Shown here piece by piece: positions 24,546 to 33,508 of a DNA stretch of 64,000 nucleotides. Location of the stretch: positions 2,108,001 through 2,172,000 of the forward strand of contig JACKBQ010000001.1 in NCBI GenBank assembly GCA_020634455.1, in the 5' to 3' direction. The position numbers were made by a program, and so were the translations under genes. The DNA is from Ardenticatenaceae bacterium. Its GTDB lineage: Bacteria > Chloroflexota > Anaerolineae > Promineifilales > Promineifilaceae. Under the pieces are notes generated by a model. The model had not been told where the DNA came from. It searched no databases and was given only the letters and a program-made list of their open reading frames with translations. How positions within the stretch are numbered: the first letter of the stretch is position 1; each line of letters begins with the position of its first letter.

Positions 24546-26960
24546 ATGTCCAAAACCAAACCTGCGGCCAAGAAAACAGGAACGGCCGTTTCCCCCCTGA
24601 CCCCCGATAAATTGCGCCAAATTTGCCAGACAGACCGTTTCGCTTTTACCAGCACGGCCGAACTTCAGGCCGAAACCCAGATCATTGGCCAGCCGCGCGG
24701 CACCCGCTCCATTGCTTTTGGCATTGGCATTGCCAGCCACGGCTACAACATTTACGCGCTAGGGGCGCACGGCACGGGCCGCGCTACGGCCATCGAGCAT
24801 TTTTTGCAACAGCAAACCACCAACGCCCCCGTGCCGCCAGACTGGATTTACGTCCACAATTTTGCCGTGCCGCACCAGCCCCGCGCCATTGAGCTACCCG
24901 CCGGGCAAGGCGCTAAATTCAAGGCGCGCATGTCCCGGCTCATCACCGATTTGCGCCAGGATTTACCCCAGGCGTTCGACACAGACTCCTATCGGGAGAC
25001 GATTAACGGCGTGCAGGCTCAGTTTGAAAAAGAGCGTGGGCAACTGCTGCAAGCGCTACAGCAAAAAGCATCTGCGCAAAATTTTGGCCTTATGCAAACA
25101 GCCTCCGGCTTTGCCATTATGCCGGTTGCCAACGGTCAGCAGATGAGTCCAGAGCAAATCCAGGCGCTGCCCATCGAAACGCGGCAAGCAATGGAAGTTG
25201 CCGCTCAAAAGCTCTCTGCCGAGCTAGAGGAAGTGGCTTACCAAATTCACGAGCTGGAGCTGCAAGCCCGGCAAACGATGAAAAAGATTGACCGGGACGT
25301 GGCGCAAACGGCCGTTCAACACCATTTTGAATCGCTAAAAAACGGCTATGCGCAAGAAGATGAGATGGGTCTTTACCTGGATGAAGTGCAAGCCGATGTG
25401 CTTAACCAGATTGATGATTTCACTTCCCCGGTAGACAGCCCCGAAGAGATTGATTTGAGTCGGTATGAAGTCAATCTGCTCGTGAACAACGCCGAAACCA
25501 AAAGCGCCCCCGTCATCATAGAAAACAATCCTACCTACAACAATTTGTTTGGCCGATTAGAATACGAAATGCAAAACGGGCTACTAACCACCCACTTTAC
25601 CAACATCAAATGTGGCAGCCTGCATTGGGCCAACGGCGGCTATCTCATCCTCAACGCCCACGACTTGTTCAAATATCCCGACGCCTGGGAAGCGCTCAAA
25701 CGAGCCATCAAATCCGAAAAAATCACTGTGCAGCCGGCGGCGATGATGAACAATGGCCAGGTGCTGGCCAAAACGCTGGACCCGGAACCGATTCCGCTGC
25801 AGCTGAAAATTATCATGACGGGCAGCGTGGGGCTGTATTATTATTTGTATGAGCAGGATGAAGATTTCCAGACGCTGTTTAAGGTGCGGGCCGATTTTGA
25901 CTCGACGATGCCGCGTGATGAAGCAGCGGAGCAAGCGTACGCCAACTTTATTGCCCACCGCTGCCACCAGGAAAAGCTGCTCCATTTTGACAGAACGGCC
26001 GTTGCCAAAATCGTCGAATTTGGGTCGCGGCTAGCCGAAGACAAGCGCAAGCTCAGCACCCTTTTTGGCATGGTTGCCGACCTGGTGCGCGAAGCCAGCT
26101 ACTGGGCCGGGGCCAACACTCACACAGAAGTAACCGCCACCGACGTGCAAAAAGCGCTCACCGAGCGCACCGAACGCGCCAACCGCATGGAAGAGGAGAT
26201 GTTCGAGCAGTTTATGGACGGAACCATCTTCATTGCCACCGATGGCGCAGTGGTGGGGCAGGTGAACGGCCTCTCCGTGCTGGACACGGGCGACTACTCT
26301 TTTGGCCTGCCGGGGCGCATCACCGCCCGCACCTTCATGGGTGACGATGGCATCATTCACATCGAGCGGGAAACGGAAATGGCTGGCCCCATTCACGAAA
26401 AAGGGGTGCTGACGCTCAACGGCTACCTGGGCGGCACTTACGCCCAGCACCAGCCGCTGTCGCTCACCGCCAGCCTCACATTTGAGCAAAATTACGGCGG
26501 CATTGACGGCGACAGCGCCTCGTCTACAGAGCTGTATGCGCTGCTTTCCAGCCTGAGCGAAATTCCGATTAAGCAGTCGCTGGCGGTGACCGGCTCTGTA
26601 AACCAGCGAGGCGAAATTCAGCCAATCGGCGGGGCCAACGAGAAGATCGAGGGCTTTTTCCGGCTGTGCGAGGCGCGGGGGTTAACAGGCGACCAGGGGG
26701 TGCTGATTCCGGCCAGCAATATTGATAATCTGATGCTGCATGAACGGGTAGTAACGGCCGTTTCCCAAAATAAATTCCACATCTGGCCTGTCACCACGCT
26801 AGACGAAGGCATCGAACTGCTCATGGGACTGCCTGCTGGCCAGCGCCAAAAAGACGGCAGCTACCCAGCAAACACAGTACATCACGCCGTGCAGGCCCGC
26901 TTGCTACAGCTGGCCGAAGAACTCAACAACTTTGGCGAAAGCGAAGCAGAAAGTGACTAG
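24546..26960 (+). CDS. Lon-like ATP-dependent protease (AAA_32 / Lon_C type)
   Basis: 804-residue protease. The N-terminal half is the divergent ATPase of the AAA_32 family; the P-loop is GAHGTGRAT, with Arg where Lys is usual. A helical region follows (about 125-290). The C-terminal Lon proteolytic domain has catalytic Ser657 (GDSASSTEL) and Lys700 (PIGGANEKIEG), 43 residues apart as in Lon. It probably degrades damaged or regulatory proteins. The ATG at 24546 with GGAGAG upstream is preferred to the GTG four codons earlier. Confidence 0.87.
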   Translation: MSKTKPAAKKTGTAVSPLTPDKLRQICQTDRFAFTSTAELQAETQIIGQPRGTRSIAFGIGIASHGYNIYALGAHGTGRATAIEHFLQQQTTNAPVPPDWIYVHNFAVPHQPRAIELPAGQGAKFKARMSRLITDLRQDLPQAFDTDSYRETINGVQAQFEKERGQLLQALQQKASAQNFGLMQTASGFAIMPVANGQQMSPEQIQALPIETRQAMEVAAQKLSAELEEVAYQIHELELQARQTMKKIDRDVAQTAVQHHFESLKNGYAQEDEMGLYLDEVQADVLNQIDDFTSPVDSPEEIDLSRYEVNLLVNNAETKSAPVIIENNPTYNNLFGRLEYEMQNGLLTTHFTNIKCGSLHWANGGYLILNAHDLFKYPDAWEALKRAIKSEKITVQPAAMMNNGQVLAKTLDPEPIPLQLKIIMTGSVGLYYYLYEQDEDFQTLFKVRADFDSTMPRDEAAEQAYANFIAHRCHQEKLLHFDRTAVAKIVEFGSRLAEDKRKLSTLFGMVADLVREASYWAGANTHTEVTATDVQKALTERTERANRMEEEMFEQFMDGTIFIATDGAVVGQVNGLSVLDTGDYSFGLPGRITARTFMGDDGIIHIERETEMAGPIHEKGVLTLNGYLGGTYAQHQPLSLTASLTFEQNYGGIDGDSASSTELYALLSSLSEIPIKQSLAVTGSVNQRGEIQPIGGANEKIEGFFRLCEARGLTGDQGVLIPASNIDNLMLHERVVTAVSQNKFHIWPVTTLDEGIELLMGLPAGQRQKDGSYPANTVHHAVQARLLQLAEELNNFGESEAESD

Positions 26961-26984
26961 AGTGGCTATTTTCAGGAGGTATTG

Positions 26985-28499
26985 ATGACCCACTTAGCCC
27001 CAACTGAACCACAAACCTACCATCCCAAAGCAATGCAGCAGGCGTACGACGCCTTTGTCCAGGCGTACCCCACTTATGCCAGCACCCACCTGCTGGACGA
27101 ATGGCGGCGAACGGAATACGGCCGTCTCGACACCACCCAGCAAATCTACCTCGACTACACCGGCGGCGGCCTCTACGCCGAAAGCCAGCTCGACGCCCAC
27201 ATGGCCATCCTTAAAACCCAGGTGTTGGGCAATCCCCACTCCGCCAACCCCACCTCCCTGGCCATGACCGACATGGTGGAAGGCACCCGCAGCGCCATCC
27301 TGCACTACTTCAACGCCGACCCCGATGAATACATCGCCGTCTTCACCATGAACGCCAGCAACGCCCTCAAGCTGGTGGGCGAGGCGTACCCATTTGCCCC
27401 CGGCGGCCATTACCTGCTCACCTATGACAACCACAACTCCGTCAACGGCATCCGCGAATTTGCCCGCAATAAAGGAGCCGAATTTACCTACGTGCCCCTC
27501 ACCACCCCGGATTTGCGTATTGATACGGCCGTACTGGACAAACTGCTGGCCGCTGGCGACCCGACGCAGAACAACCTGTTCGCCTTCCCAGCCCAGTCCA
27601 ACTTCTCTGGCGTGAAGCACCCGCTGGAACTTGTTGCCCGTGCCCAAAAGCAGGGCTGGGACGTTTGTCTGGATGCCGCCGCTTACGTGCCCACCAGCCA
27701 CCTGAACCTCAGCCAAATCAAGCCGGAATTTGTCACGCTGTCGTTTTACAAAATGTTTGGCTATCCCACCGGGCTGGGCGCGCTACTCATCCGCAAAAGC
27801 GTGCTGGGCAAGCTGCACCGCCCCTGGTTTGCGGGCGGCACGGTTAACTTTGCCAGCGTGCAGGCGCGCGGCCACTTCCTGGCCCCCAACGAAGCCGCCT
27901 TTGAGGACGGCACGGTCAATTACCTCAACATTCCGGCCATCCAGATTGGTCTGGCGCATTTGCAAAAGGTGGGGGTAGATACGATTGGCGAGCGGGTGCG
28001 CTGCCTCACTGGCTGGTTGATTGAACAGCTGATGGGGCTGGTGCATGAAAACGGCCGTCACATGATCCGCATCTACGGCCCCACCAACACCCAAATGCGT
28101 GGCGGCACCATCACGCTCAACTTTTATGATCCAGACGGCCGTTTGCTAGATTACCGCCGCATCGAAGAGCTGGCCAACGAACAGGGCATCTCCCTGCGCA
28201 CCGGCTGCTTCTGCAACCCCGGCGCAGGCGAAATGGCCGAAGGGCTCACCCGCGAAGACATGCTCGCTGGCCTTGCCGAATCCGAAGATATGACCTTGCC
28301 TCGCTTTATGCAGCTCATCCAGCATCGCGGCAACAAAAGCGCCGGGGCGATTCGCATTTCGGTTGGTCTGGCCACCAACTTTGCCGATGTCTACCGCTTC
28401 ATGCAGTTTGCCGCCGGGTTCCGCAACAAAACCAACTTCAACATCGGCCAGGTCACGTTCGACATCGAATCCTGCCGCGTTATTCGGGATGGTAGCTAA
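26985..28499 (+). CDS. Aminotransferase class V enzyme resembling molybdenum-cofactor sulfurase
   Basis: 504-residue PLP enzyme. IYLDYTGGGLYAESQLDAH, LDAAAYVPTSHLNLS and LSFYKMFGYPTGLGALL (Schiff-base Lys256) match the cysteine-desulfurase-like domain of MOCOS/ABA3 proteins; LRTGCFCNPGAGE carries the conserved cysteines that accept persulfide sulfur. It lacks the C-terminal MOSC domain of eukaryotic MOCOS. It probably mobilises sulfur from cysteine, but the acceptor is unknown. AGGAGG lies 5 bases before the ATG. Its TAA stop is the beginning of an AATCGGT repeat. Confidence 0.83.
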   Translation: MTHLAPTEPQTYHPKAMQQAYDAFVQAYPTYASTHLLDEWRRTEYGRLDTTQQIYLDYTGGGLYAESQLDAHMAILKTQVLGNPHSANPTSLAMTDMVEGTRSAILHYFNADPDEYIAVFTMNASNALKLVGEAYPFAPGGHYLLTYDNHNSVNGIREFARNKGAEFTYVPLTTPDLRIDTAVLDKLLAAGDPTQNNLFAFPAQSNFSGVKHPLELVARAQKQGWDVCLDAAAYVPTSHLNLSQIKPEFVTLSFYKMFGYPTGLGALLIRKSVLGKLHRPWFAGGTVNFASVQARGHFLAPNEAAFEDGTVNYLNIPAIQIGLAHLQKVGVDTIGERVRCLTGWLIEQLMGLVHENGRHMIRIYGPTNTQMRGGTITLNFYDPDGRLLDYRRIEELANEQGISLRTGCFCNPGAGEMAEGLTREDMLAGLAESEDMTLPRFMQLIQHRGNKSAGAIRISVGLATNFADVYRFMQFAAGFRNKTNFNIGQVTFDIESCRVIRDGS

Positions 28500-28518
28500 T
28501 CGGTATTCGGTAATCGGT
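28497..28518. repeat. AATCGGT-type repeat at a stop codon
   Basis: TAATCGGTATTCGGTAATCG begins with the TAA stop of the preceding PLP-enzyme gene; same family as 12034-12072. Confidence 0.65.
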
Positions 28519-28536
28519 GTTCAGTGGGGTTGTCTC

Positions 28537-28590
28537 GTTCCACGCTCTGCGTGGAATGAAGATCAGGACGCTCCCGCGTCCCTTCATTCT
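28537..28590. repeat. Double-hairpin repeat TTCCACGC.GCGTGGAA / GGACGC.GCGTCC
   Basis: Two consecutive hairpins, TTCCACGC-TCT-GCGTGGAA (28539-28557) and GGACGC-TCCC-GCGTCC (28566-28581), between two convergent genes. Confidence 0.7.
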
Positions 28591-28600
28591 AAACAAAAAA

Positions 28601-28627
28601 GAGGCGACTGCTTGTGAGCAGCCGCCT
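28601..28627 (-). terminator. Terminator between convergent genes
   Basis: Stem GAGGCGACTGCT / AGCAGCCGCCTC with one mismatch and a TGTG loop. Read on the minus strand it is followed by TTTTTTG, serving the subtilase gene; read on the plus strand it is followed by GCTTGTTTT and may also serve the PLP-enzyme gene. Confidence 0.75.
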
Positions 28628-28660
28628 CGCTTGTTTTACTCAAGTTTTGTCAGATTCAGA

Positions 28661-30337
28661 CTATTCGGCGTATGGTGTTAGGCCAACCCAGGAGTAGCCG
28701 CCAACCCAGGAGTAGCCACCAACCCAACTGTAGCCGCCTACCCAGGAGTAGCCACCGACCCAGCTGTAGCCACCCACCCAGGAGTAACCACTTTGCCAGA
28801 CGTCGGCTTCGGTCCATTCATCCCAGTCGGTATTGCCTACCCAGGAGTAGCCACCAACCCAACTGTAGCCGCCTACCCAGGAGTAACCACCGACCCAGCT
28901 GTAGCCACCGACCCAACTGTAACCGCCCACCCAGGAGTAACCTTCGGTGTCGGCCAGGGGATCGCCATTTTCATCTACCAGGATGAATTCGCCGTCGCGG
29001 TAAGCTACGGGGCCAACGTATGCTTCGCCTGGCGTCATGCCAGCGTTGGCTTCGCCTTCGGCGGGTGCCAATACGGCTGCGGGTGCCCAAACGCGCCCGG
29101 CTCCTTGCTGGAAGATGCTCCAGGCCAGTGAACCATCAGCGTATGCGGCGGGTTGTGCCGAGGCCATCAGGGCATACTTCACCTGGTTGGGTGTCATGTC
29201 CCGGTTTTCATCTAGCATCAGAGCTACCAAACCGGAGGTAACGGCCGTTGCCGATGAAGTCCCAGCGATCTCGTAATAATTGCCCCAAACGCGGGCGTCG
29301 CGGTTCTCTTTAGCCCAGGCAGACCGTGCCGGTGCGTAAGTGAGCATGTGCGCGCCGGGCGCTACGACGTCTGGTTTCACAAAGCCTACTTCCGTCGGAC
29401 CTGCACCGCTAAACGGAGCGATGTAATCGTCACTAAAATCTTCTGGCGTATAGTTGTCTGTAAAAGCGCCAACGGTGATAACAAATGGGTCGTTACCAGG
29501 AGCCGCGATAGTCATTGGCTCTGGCCCTGCATTGCCAGCGGCGGCGACTACCACAATACCTGCGTCCCACAACGCTTCAACGGCCTGGTTGATGGGGTCT
29601 GCCCAGTAGGGGCTGCTGATGCCACCCAACAGGGAGAGGTTCACCACGCGGATGTTGTATTCATCCATGTTTGCCAGAATCCAGTTAAGGCCTTCAATAA
29701 TGTCGGTGTAAGTGCCTTTGCCTTCCGCATCCATCGCCCGTACATCAATCAAGTTCACCCGTGGGGCAATACCGACATAGCCGTTACTGTCTTGGGTATT
29801 GTTACCAATGAGGCTGGCCATCATGGTGCCGTGACCATGCGGGTCAAGCGTACGCGTGCCTTCATCCAGGGCATCGTAGCGAGCCACAATGCGGCGTACG
29901 TTCCAGCTTTCACGGGCAATACCGGTGTCTACCACAGCAACGCCGATGCGCCTGCCATTTACACGTTCCTCCCACACGTCATCAACCCCCATCGCTTCAG
30001 GGAAAGTTGCTTCGATGTGAGAAGTCCGCTCTGGTTCGGATCGATCAGAACTAATGCCTGCCACATTGGCGTTATCATCTTCGTGAATGGCAACGGTGCG
30101 GGCATCAGTAGCCAGGGCATCCAGCGCGTATTCAGGAACAGAGGCGGAGACAGCATTGATAATGGCCAGCATCTCATGTACTTCACCGCCATATGCTTCA
30201 ACGATGGAAACGGCCGTTTCCACATTATCTGCCTGCACCAAAACAACAACAGAATTGGTGCTGCCAAACGTGAAGGGAACGGCCAGTAACGCAGTCAACA
30301 AGACCAGCAAAGCTGTAAGAGTGATTTTTTGCTTCAT
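28661..30337 (-). CDS. Secreted S8 subtilase with C-terminal GYSWVG hexapeptide arrays
   Basis: 558 residues. Signal peptide 1-25; an I9-like inhibitor propeptide about 28-90; S8 catalytic domain about 128-425 with Asp137 (VVDTGI), His169 (HGHGTMMA), Asn269 (AAAGNAG) and Ser361 (GTSSATA), a complete active site. After an acidic linker come six GYSWVG units (466-501), the spacer NTDWDEWTEADVWQS, six more units (517-552) and LTPYAE. The tail is unlike known sorting signals and may mediate aggregation, surface anchoring or carbohydrate contact (inference). The ATG at 30337 has GGGGAGT upstream and gives a clean signal peptide. A 10-bp inverted repeat lies in its leader. Confidence 0.88.
   Translation of the reverse strand: MKQKITLTALLVLLTALLAVPFTFGSTNSVVVLVQADNVETAVSIVEAYGGEVHEMLAIINAVSASVPEYALDALATDARTVAIHEDDNANVAGISSDRSEPERTSHIEATFPEAMGVDDVWEERVNGRRIGVAVVDTGIARESWNVRRIVARYDALDEGTRTLDPHGHGTMMASLIGNNTQDSNGYVGIAPRVNLIDVRAMDAEGKGTYTDIIEGLNWILANMDEYNIRVVNLSLLGGISSPYWADPINQAVEALWDAGIVVVAAAGNAGPEPMTIAAPGNDPFVITVGAFTDNYTPEDFSDDYIAPFSGAGPTEVGFVKPDVVAPGAHMLTYAPARSAWAKENRDARVWGNYYEIAGTSSATAVTSGLVALMLDENRDMTPNQVKYALMASAQPAAYADGSLAWSIFQQGAGRVWAPAAVLAPAEGEANAGMTPGEAYVGPVAYRDGEFILVDENGDPLADTEGYSWVGGYSWVGGYSWVGGYSWVGGYSWVGGYSWVGNTDWDEWTEADVWQSGYSWVGGYSWVGGYSWVGGYSWVGGYSWVGGYSWVGLTPYAE
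28682..28942 (-). repeat. Twelve 18-bp units encoding GYSWVG
   Basis: Two blocks of six in-frame units separated by a 45-bp spacer. Adjacent units differ at synonymous positions; serine alternates largely between TCC and AGT/AGC codons, so the protein sequence is kept while the DNA has diverged. Confidence 0.9.
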
Positions 30338-30354
30338 TTGATTGACTCCCCATG

Positions 30355-30408
30355 CGTATACAGCGTTTTGATTGGCTCTCAACTCTTGAAAAAGAGATGC
30401 TGTATACG
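30355..30408. promoter_or_regulatory. Perfect 10-bp inverted repeat in the subtilase leader
   Basis: CGTATACAGC (30355-30364) and GCTGTATACG (30399-30408) flank 34 bp, starting 17 bp upstream of the subtilase ATG. This could be an operator for a dimeric regulator or a leader RNA hairpin. Nothing in the window identifies the factor. Confidence 0.55.
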
Positions 30409-30503
30409 TACTACTGTTAACATGCCTGTCGGCAAAAATGGTGTGGAAGATTGCTAAAATAGGCTCCCACTTAGGCTAAGTATGTAAAAAAACAGGGTGA
30501 AAC

Positions 30504-32090
30504 TCAATAGGAAATAAAGGTCGGTTTTGCTTTTAGGATAGGTTTGGACTGGGAACGGCCGTTCGCCCGGTGGATGTTTTTTGCTTCATTAAACTCAGGT
30601 AAAGGCTGCTGAATAATGGGCAAAAAAGCGGAAAACAGGCTCCCGCGCCCTTCTTCACTAATGACTTCTATACGGCCGTCATGAGCCTCCACCAACGCTT
30701 TGGTAATAGCCAAACCCAAACCCGTGCCTATAGCAAACTTCTTGTGTGCCGTAACCCGGTGAAAATTGTCAAACACAAAAGGCAGGTCTTGAGCAGGAAT
30801 ACCATAACCTGAATCTTGAACCTGCAAGAAAAGTTCGTGATCATTAGTTGATAATATCGCTGTTACGCTGCCTTGCGTAGGCGTATATTTGATGGCGTTG
30901 TTCAACAAATTGTGCAAAATGCGCTCAATGTGGCCACGATCAGCCAGCACCAAAATCTGTCGTTCTGCACCAATGAGCTGAAGATGAATCTGCTTGGCCT
31001 CTGCCTGGGCTTGCACAATTTGGCAAACGGTGGTGACAACCGCGCTTAATTCAAAAACCTCTTTTTCTAGCGGCAGTGTGCCTGTGGCCTGAATCTTTTC
31101 CAGATCCAAAATATTATTCACAATGCCCGTTAATGTTTCCTGGCTGTGCAAAACAGCATCAATCATGTGTGGCTTCTTCTCTAATATGTGCGGATATGAT
31201 TTGATCATCGAGGCATTCAGGTGAATGCTAGTAAGCGGCGATTTCATATCGTGCGTAAGAACGGCCAAAAACGCATCTTTTTCTTCCATTGCCTTTTGTA
31301 GGGCTTGGGTACGCTCAGCCACAATATTTTCCAGGTTTTCCGTATGAGCCTGCAATTGTTTCACATACAAGTGAAACGCATAGGCAGAAAGCACAATAGG
31401 CAAGAAAAATACCACTATGCCCATTAAGCCCAGCTGCGTTGAGGCAAAAGCCAGCATCCCTCCCCCAAAAAAGAGGACCAGAATGTTAATGGGCGCTGCC
31501 CACAAATTTTCTTGCCAGATGGAAAGTGGATTTACGGCCGTTCCATTCTTTAACCGGACAATCCCCATCAACAACCAAAAGTTTAGTTGGTCATAAACAA
31601 CGGCAGCAATAAGCCAGGCGATAATCTGCCCCCAAACTGATCCCAAGCCTGGGGCGGTCGATAAGTTGACATAAATTAAACCGGCTACGTAAATGGCTAT
31701 GCTATGCATACCAGCGTTGAAGCTTATTTGTTCCCATGATTTCTTGTTCAGCAAACCGGTTCCAGGCTGGTTCAGCCAAATGCCCAAACTGCACACAGCT
31801 GCAGAAATGGCAGCTATTGCCGGATGGTACAAGATAATTAGCGACATGCTAACGGCCGTTCCCACCTCGAATGCAAATGGCTTATCAGACAGGGAAACAG
31901 AAGCGGCAAAAATCTCGGCAAAAACAGCTAAAACAACAAGCAGCAGCAAGCTTAACTTAGCCTCCATAGAGGCGATTGCACTAAAACCTAAAAGAATGAT
32001 AGCCAGACCAGTTCCACTTACAGCAAGGAGGTAGAAGAAGTAAGGTTGGCGTAACTTAGTGGTATTCACAGCTTTGTGTTCCAAGCTCAC
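30504..32090 (-). CDS. Membrane sensor histidine kinase
   Basis: 528 residues: about eight N-terminal hydrophobic helices (22-250) forming a MASE-like sensor region, a short coiled linker, the HisKA domain with His280 (LTHDMKSPLTSI), and the ATPase domain with NLLNNAIKYTP, DSGYGIP and GTGLGLAITKAL. No response regulator is adjacent. It is codirectional with the subtilase downstream (166-bp gap) and with the S41 protease upstream, so it may sense an envelope signal connected with them; this is only positional evidence. The start is a GTG at 32090 without a strong ribosome-binding site. Confidence 0.87.
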   Translation of the reverse strand: MSLEHKAVNTTKLRQPYFFYLLAVSGTGLAIILLGFSAIASMEAKLSLLLLVVLAVFAEIFAASVSLSDKPFAFEVGTAVSMSLIILYHPAIAAISAAVCSLGIWLNQPGTGLLNKKSWEQISFNAGMHSIAIYVAGLIYVNLSTAPGLGSVWGQIIAWLIAAVVYDQLNFWLLMGIVRLKNGTAVNPLSIWQENLWAAPINILVLFFGGGMLAFASTQLGLMGIVVFFLPIVLSAYAFHLYVKQLQAHTENLENIVAERTQALQKAMEEKDAFLAVLTHDMKSPLTSIHLNASMIKSYPHILEKKPHMIDAVLHSQETLTGIVNNILDLEKIQATGTLPLEKEVFELSAVVTTVCQIVQAQAEAKQIHLQLIGAERQILVLADRGHIERILHNLLNNAIKYTPTQGSVTAILSTNDHELFLQVQDSGYGIPAQDLPFVFDNFHRVTAHKKFAIGTGLGLAITKALVEAHDGRIEVISEEGRGSLFSAFLPIIQQPLPEFNEAKNIHRANGRSQSKPILKAKPTFISY

Positions 32091-32280
32091 CGGTGCAGTT
32101 TGCCAAAGTCGAATACAACAGTTATGCCAAATTGCCCCATAGATTCCTTTTTCAATCTCGCCAACTTAGTGTAAGTATCTACCCTAAATTTTGTAAACGT
32201 GGCTTTGGTACCATGCAAAAAGCCCCATATTCCAAAACAGGAACATGAGGCCTAATAATTTTGCGCACGCAACACGCTAG

Positions 32281-33423
32281 CTAGTTTTGAGAATTTATAA
32301 GTCGCAAAGCAGCCTCTAGCGTTTCGTCATTGGATGTGAGCGGATCATCCGATGCCAGAACTTCAGGGGAAACCCCCGTACCTTGAACGGAAACGCCATT
32401 AGGAGAAAACCAATACCCAATCGTGTATTCCAGCAAATAATCATCCTGCAATTTCATGCTGTTCTGAATAGTACCTTTCCCAAACGTTGTCACCCCAACT
32501 GTCGTCCCTCTGCCACGTTCCTGAATTGTCAAGGCAACGGTCTCAGCTGCAGAAAATGTAAACTCATTCACCAGCACGTATAGCGGAATATCCGCGGCAA
32601 GGGCGTTTCCCGTTGCAGAAAACATAGTCGTTTCATCATTCTTCAACGTCACCTCGAACAGATCCCCTTCAGTTATGAAATTGCTCAATACGTCCTGAGC
32701 AACCATCATCGAACCACCCCCGTTAAACCGCACATCCCAAATAATAGCTCGTGGATTCATAGCCATAATTTCGGTCAGCGCTTCTTTGAACAGGGCAGGC
32801 ACATTCGTTGTAAATGTGTATTGGGCAATATATCCAATATCCCCGTCCAACATTTCCCACTCAAGGGCTACTCTTTCAATTCTTTCTGGGGAAAAAGTTA
32901 AAATCTCATCGCCACGTTGCACGACCAGATGCACTGCATCGCCAATTGGCCCCCGAAACAGTAAGGCGGATCCAGTTACTGTTGTGGTAGCATCTACGGG
33001 GATATCATCAATTGAAATCAGAATATCTCCAACCTGCACGCCAGCTTGATCACCCGGGCCATCTTGAATGACCGTCTCAATGAATAGCTGTCCCGCCTCA
33101 TTCACATTGGGTACCAAACCCACGACGCCCGTTTCTCCAGCAAAATCAGCGTCAAATTTCAGAGAACTGGGAGGGGGAATCACCACTGCAAATGGATCAT
33201 CTAAAACATTTATTAAACCTTGCGCCGCGGCTAAATCCAGAGCGGCTTCAGATGGAACGGTAAGAGGGGAATCTTGCTCAATGATTTGCTTCACCTCATC
33301 TACCAAAGTGGCTTGATTGGGAAAGACCAACCCGCGCAAGACCCAGCCAATGATCAGCCAAATCAAAGCAATAACAATGAACATACCTGCTTGTTTATTT
33401 GAATCCTGAGGTGGTTTTTGCAT
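32281..33423 (-). CDS. S41-family C-terminal processing protease (CtpA-like)
   Basis: 380 residues: N-terminal membrane anchor (about 14-33), a PDZ domain (about 90-175, with QDGPGDQAGVQVGDILISID) and the S41 catalytic domain with nucleophile Ser291 (LVNEFTFSAAETVAL) and general-base Lys316 (TTFGKGTIQ). Enzymes of this family trim exposed hydrophobic C termini of exported proteins. It lies 85 bp downstream of a small protein ending in GYMWTG repeats and upstream of the kinase and the GYSWVG-tailed subtilase, which makes those tails candidate substrates (inference). A terminator separates it from the small gene. No ACGGCCGT octamer occurs in the gene. Confidence 0.88.
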   Translation of the reverse strand: MQKPPQDSNKQAGMFIVIALIWLIIGWVLRGLVFPNQATLVDEVKQIIEQDSPLTVPSEAALDLAAAQGLINVLDDPFAVVIPPPSSLKFDADFAGETGVVGLVPNVNEAGQLFIETVIQDGPGDQAGVQVGDILISIDDIPVDATTTVTGSALLFRGPIGDAVHLVVQRGDEILTFSPERIERVALEWEMLDGDIGYIAQYTFTTNVPALFKEALTEIMAMNPRAIIWDVRFNGGGSMMVAQDVLSNFITEGDLFEVTLKNDETTMFSATGNALAADIPLYVLVNEFTFSAAETVALTIQERGRGTTVGVTTFGKGTIQNSMKLQDDYLLEYTIGYWFSPNGVSVQGTGVSPEVLASDDPLTSNDETLEAALRLINSQN

Positions 33424-33442
33424 TTGTACTTATCCACAAACA

Positions 33443-33480
33443 ACAAAAACGACTGGGCAGAAAATGCACAGCCGTTTTTG
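33443..33480 (-). terminator. Terminator after the GYMWTG small-protein gene
   Basis: Stem of ACAAAAACG.CTG against CAG.CGTTTTTGT; on the minus strand it ends in CGTTTTTGTTGTTTG. It may terminate or attenuate transcription between the small gene and the S41 protease gene. Confidence 0.6.
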
Positions 33481-33508
33481 TCGAAAAAGTCCTTAAATTA
33501 TGGCCAGA

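Noticed and set aside
28682..28942. CRISPR-like array of short repeats
   Set aside because: Units are contiguous 18-bp in-frame repeats without unique spacers and encode GYSWVG.
29348..30289. 313-codon open frame on the plus strand
   Set aside because: Antisense to the subtilase, whose catalytic motifs are complete; composition is not protein-like.
33443..33480. Regulatory RNA between the small repeat gene and the S41 gene
   Set aside because: The hairpin plus U-rich tail is explained by a terminator; there is no room for a separate RNA gene.
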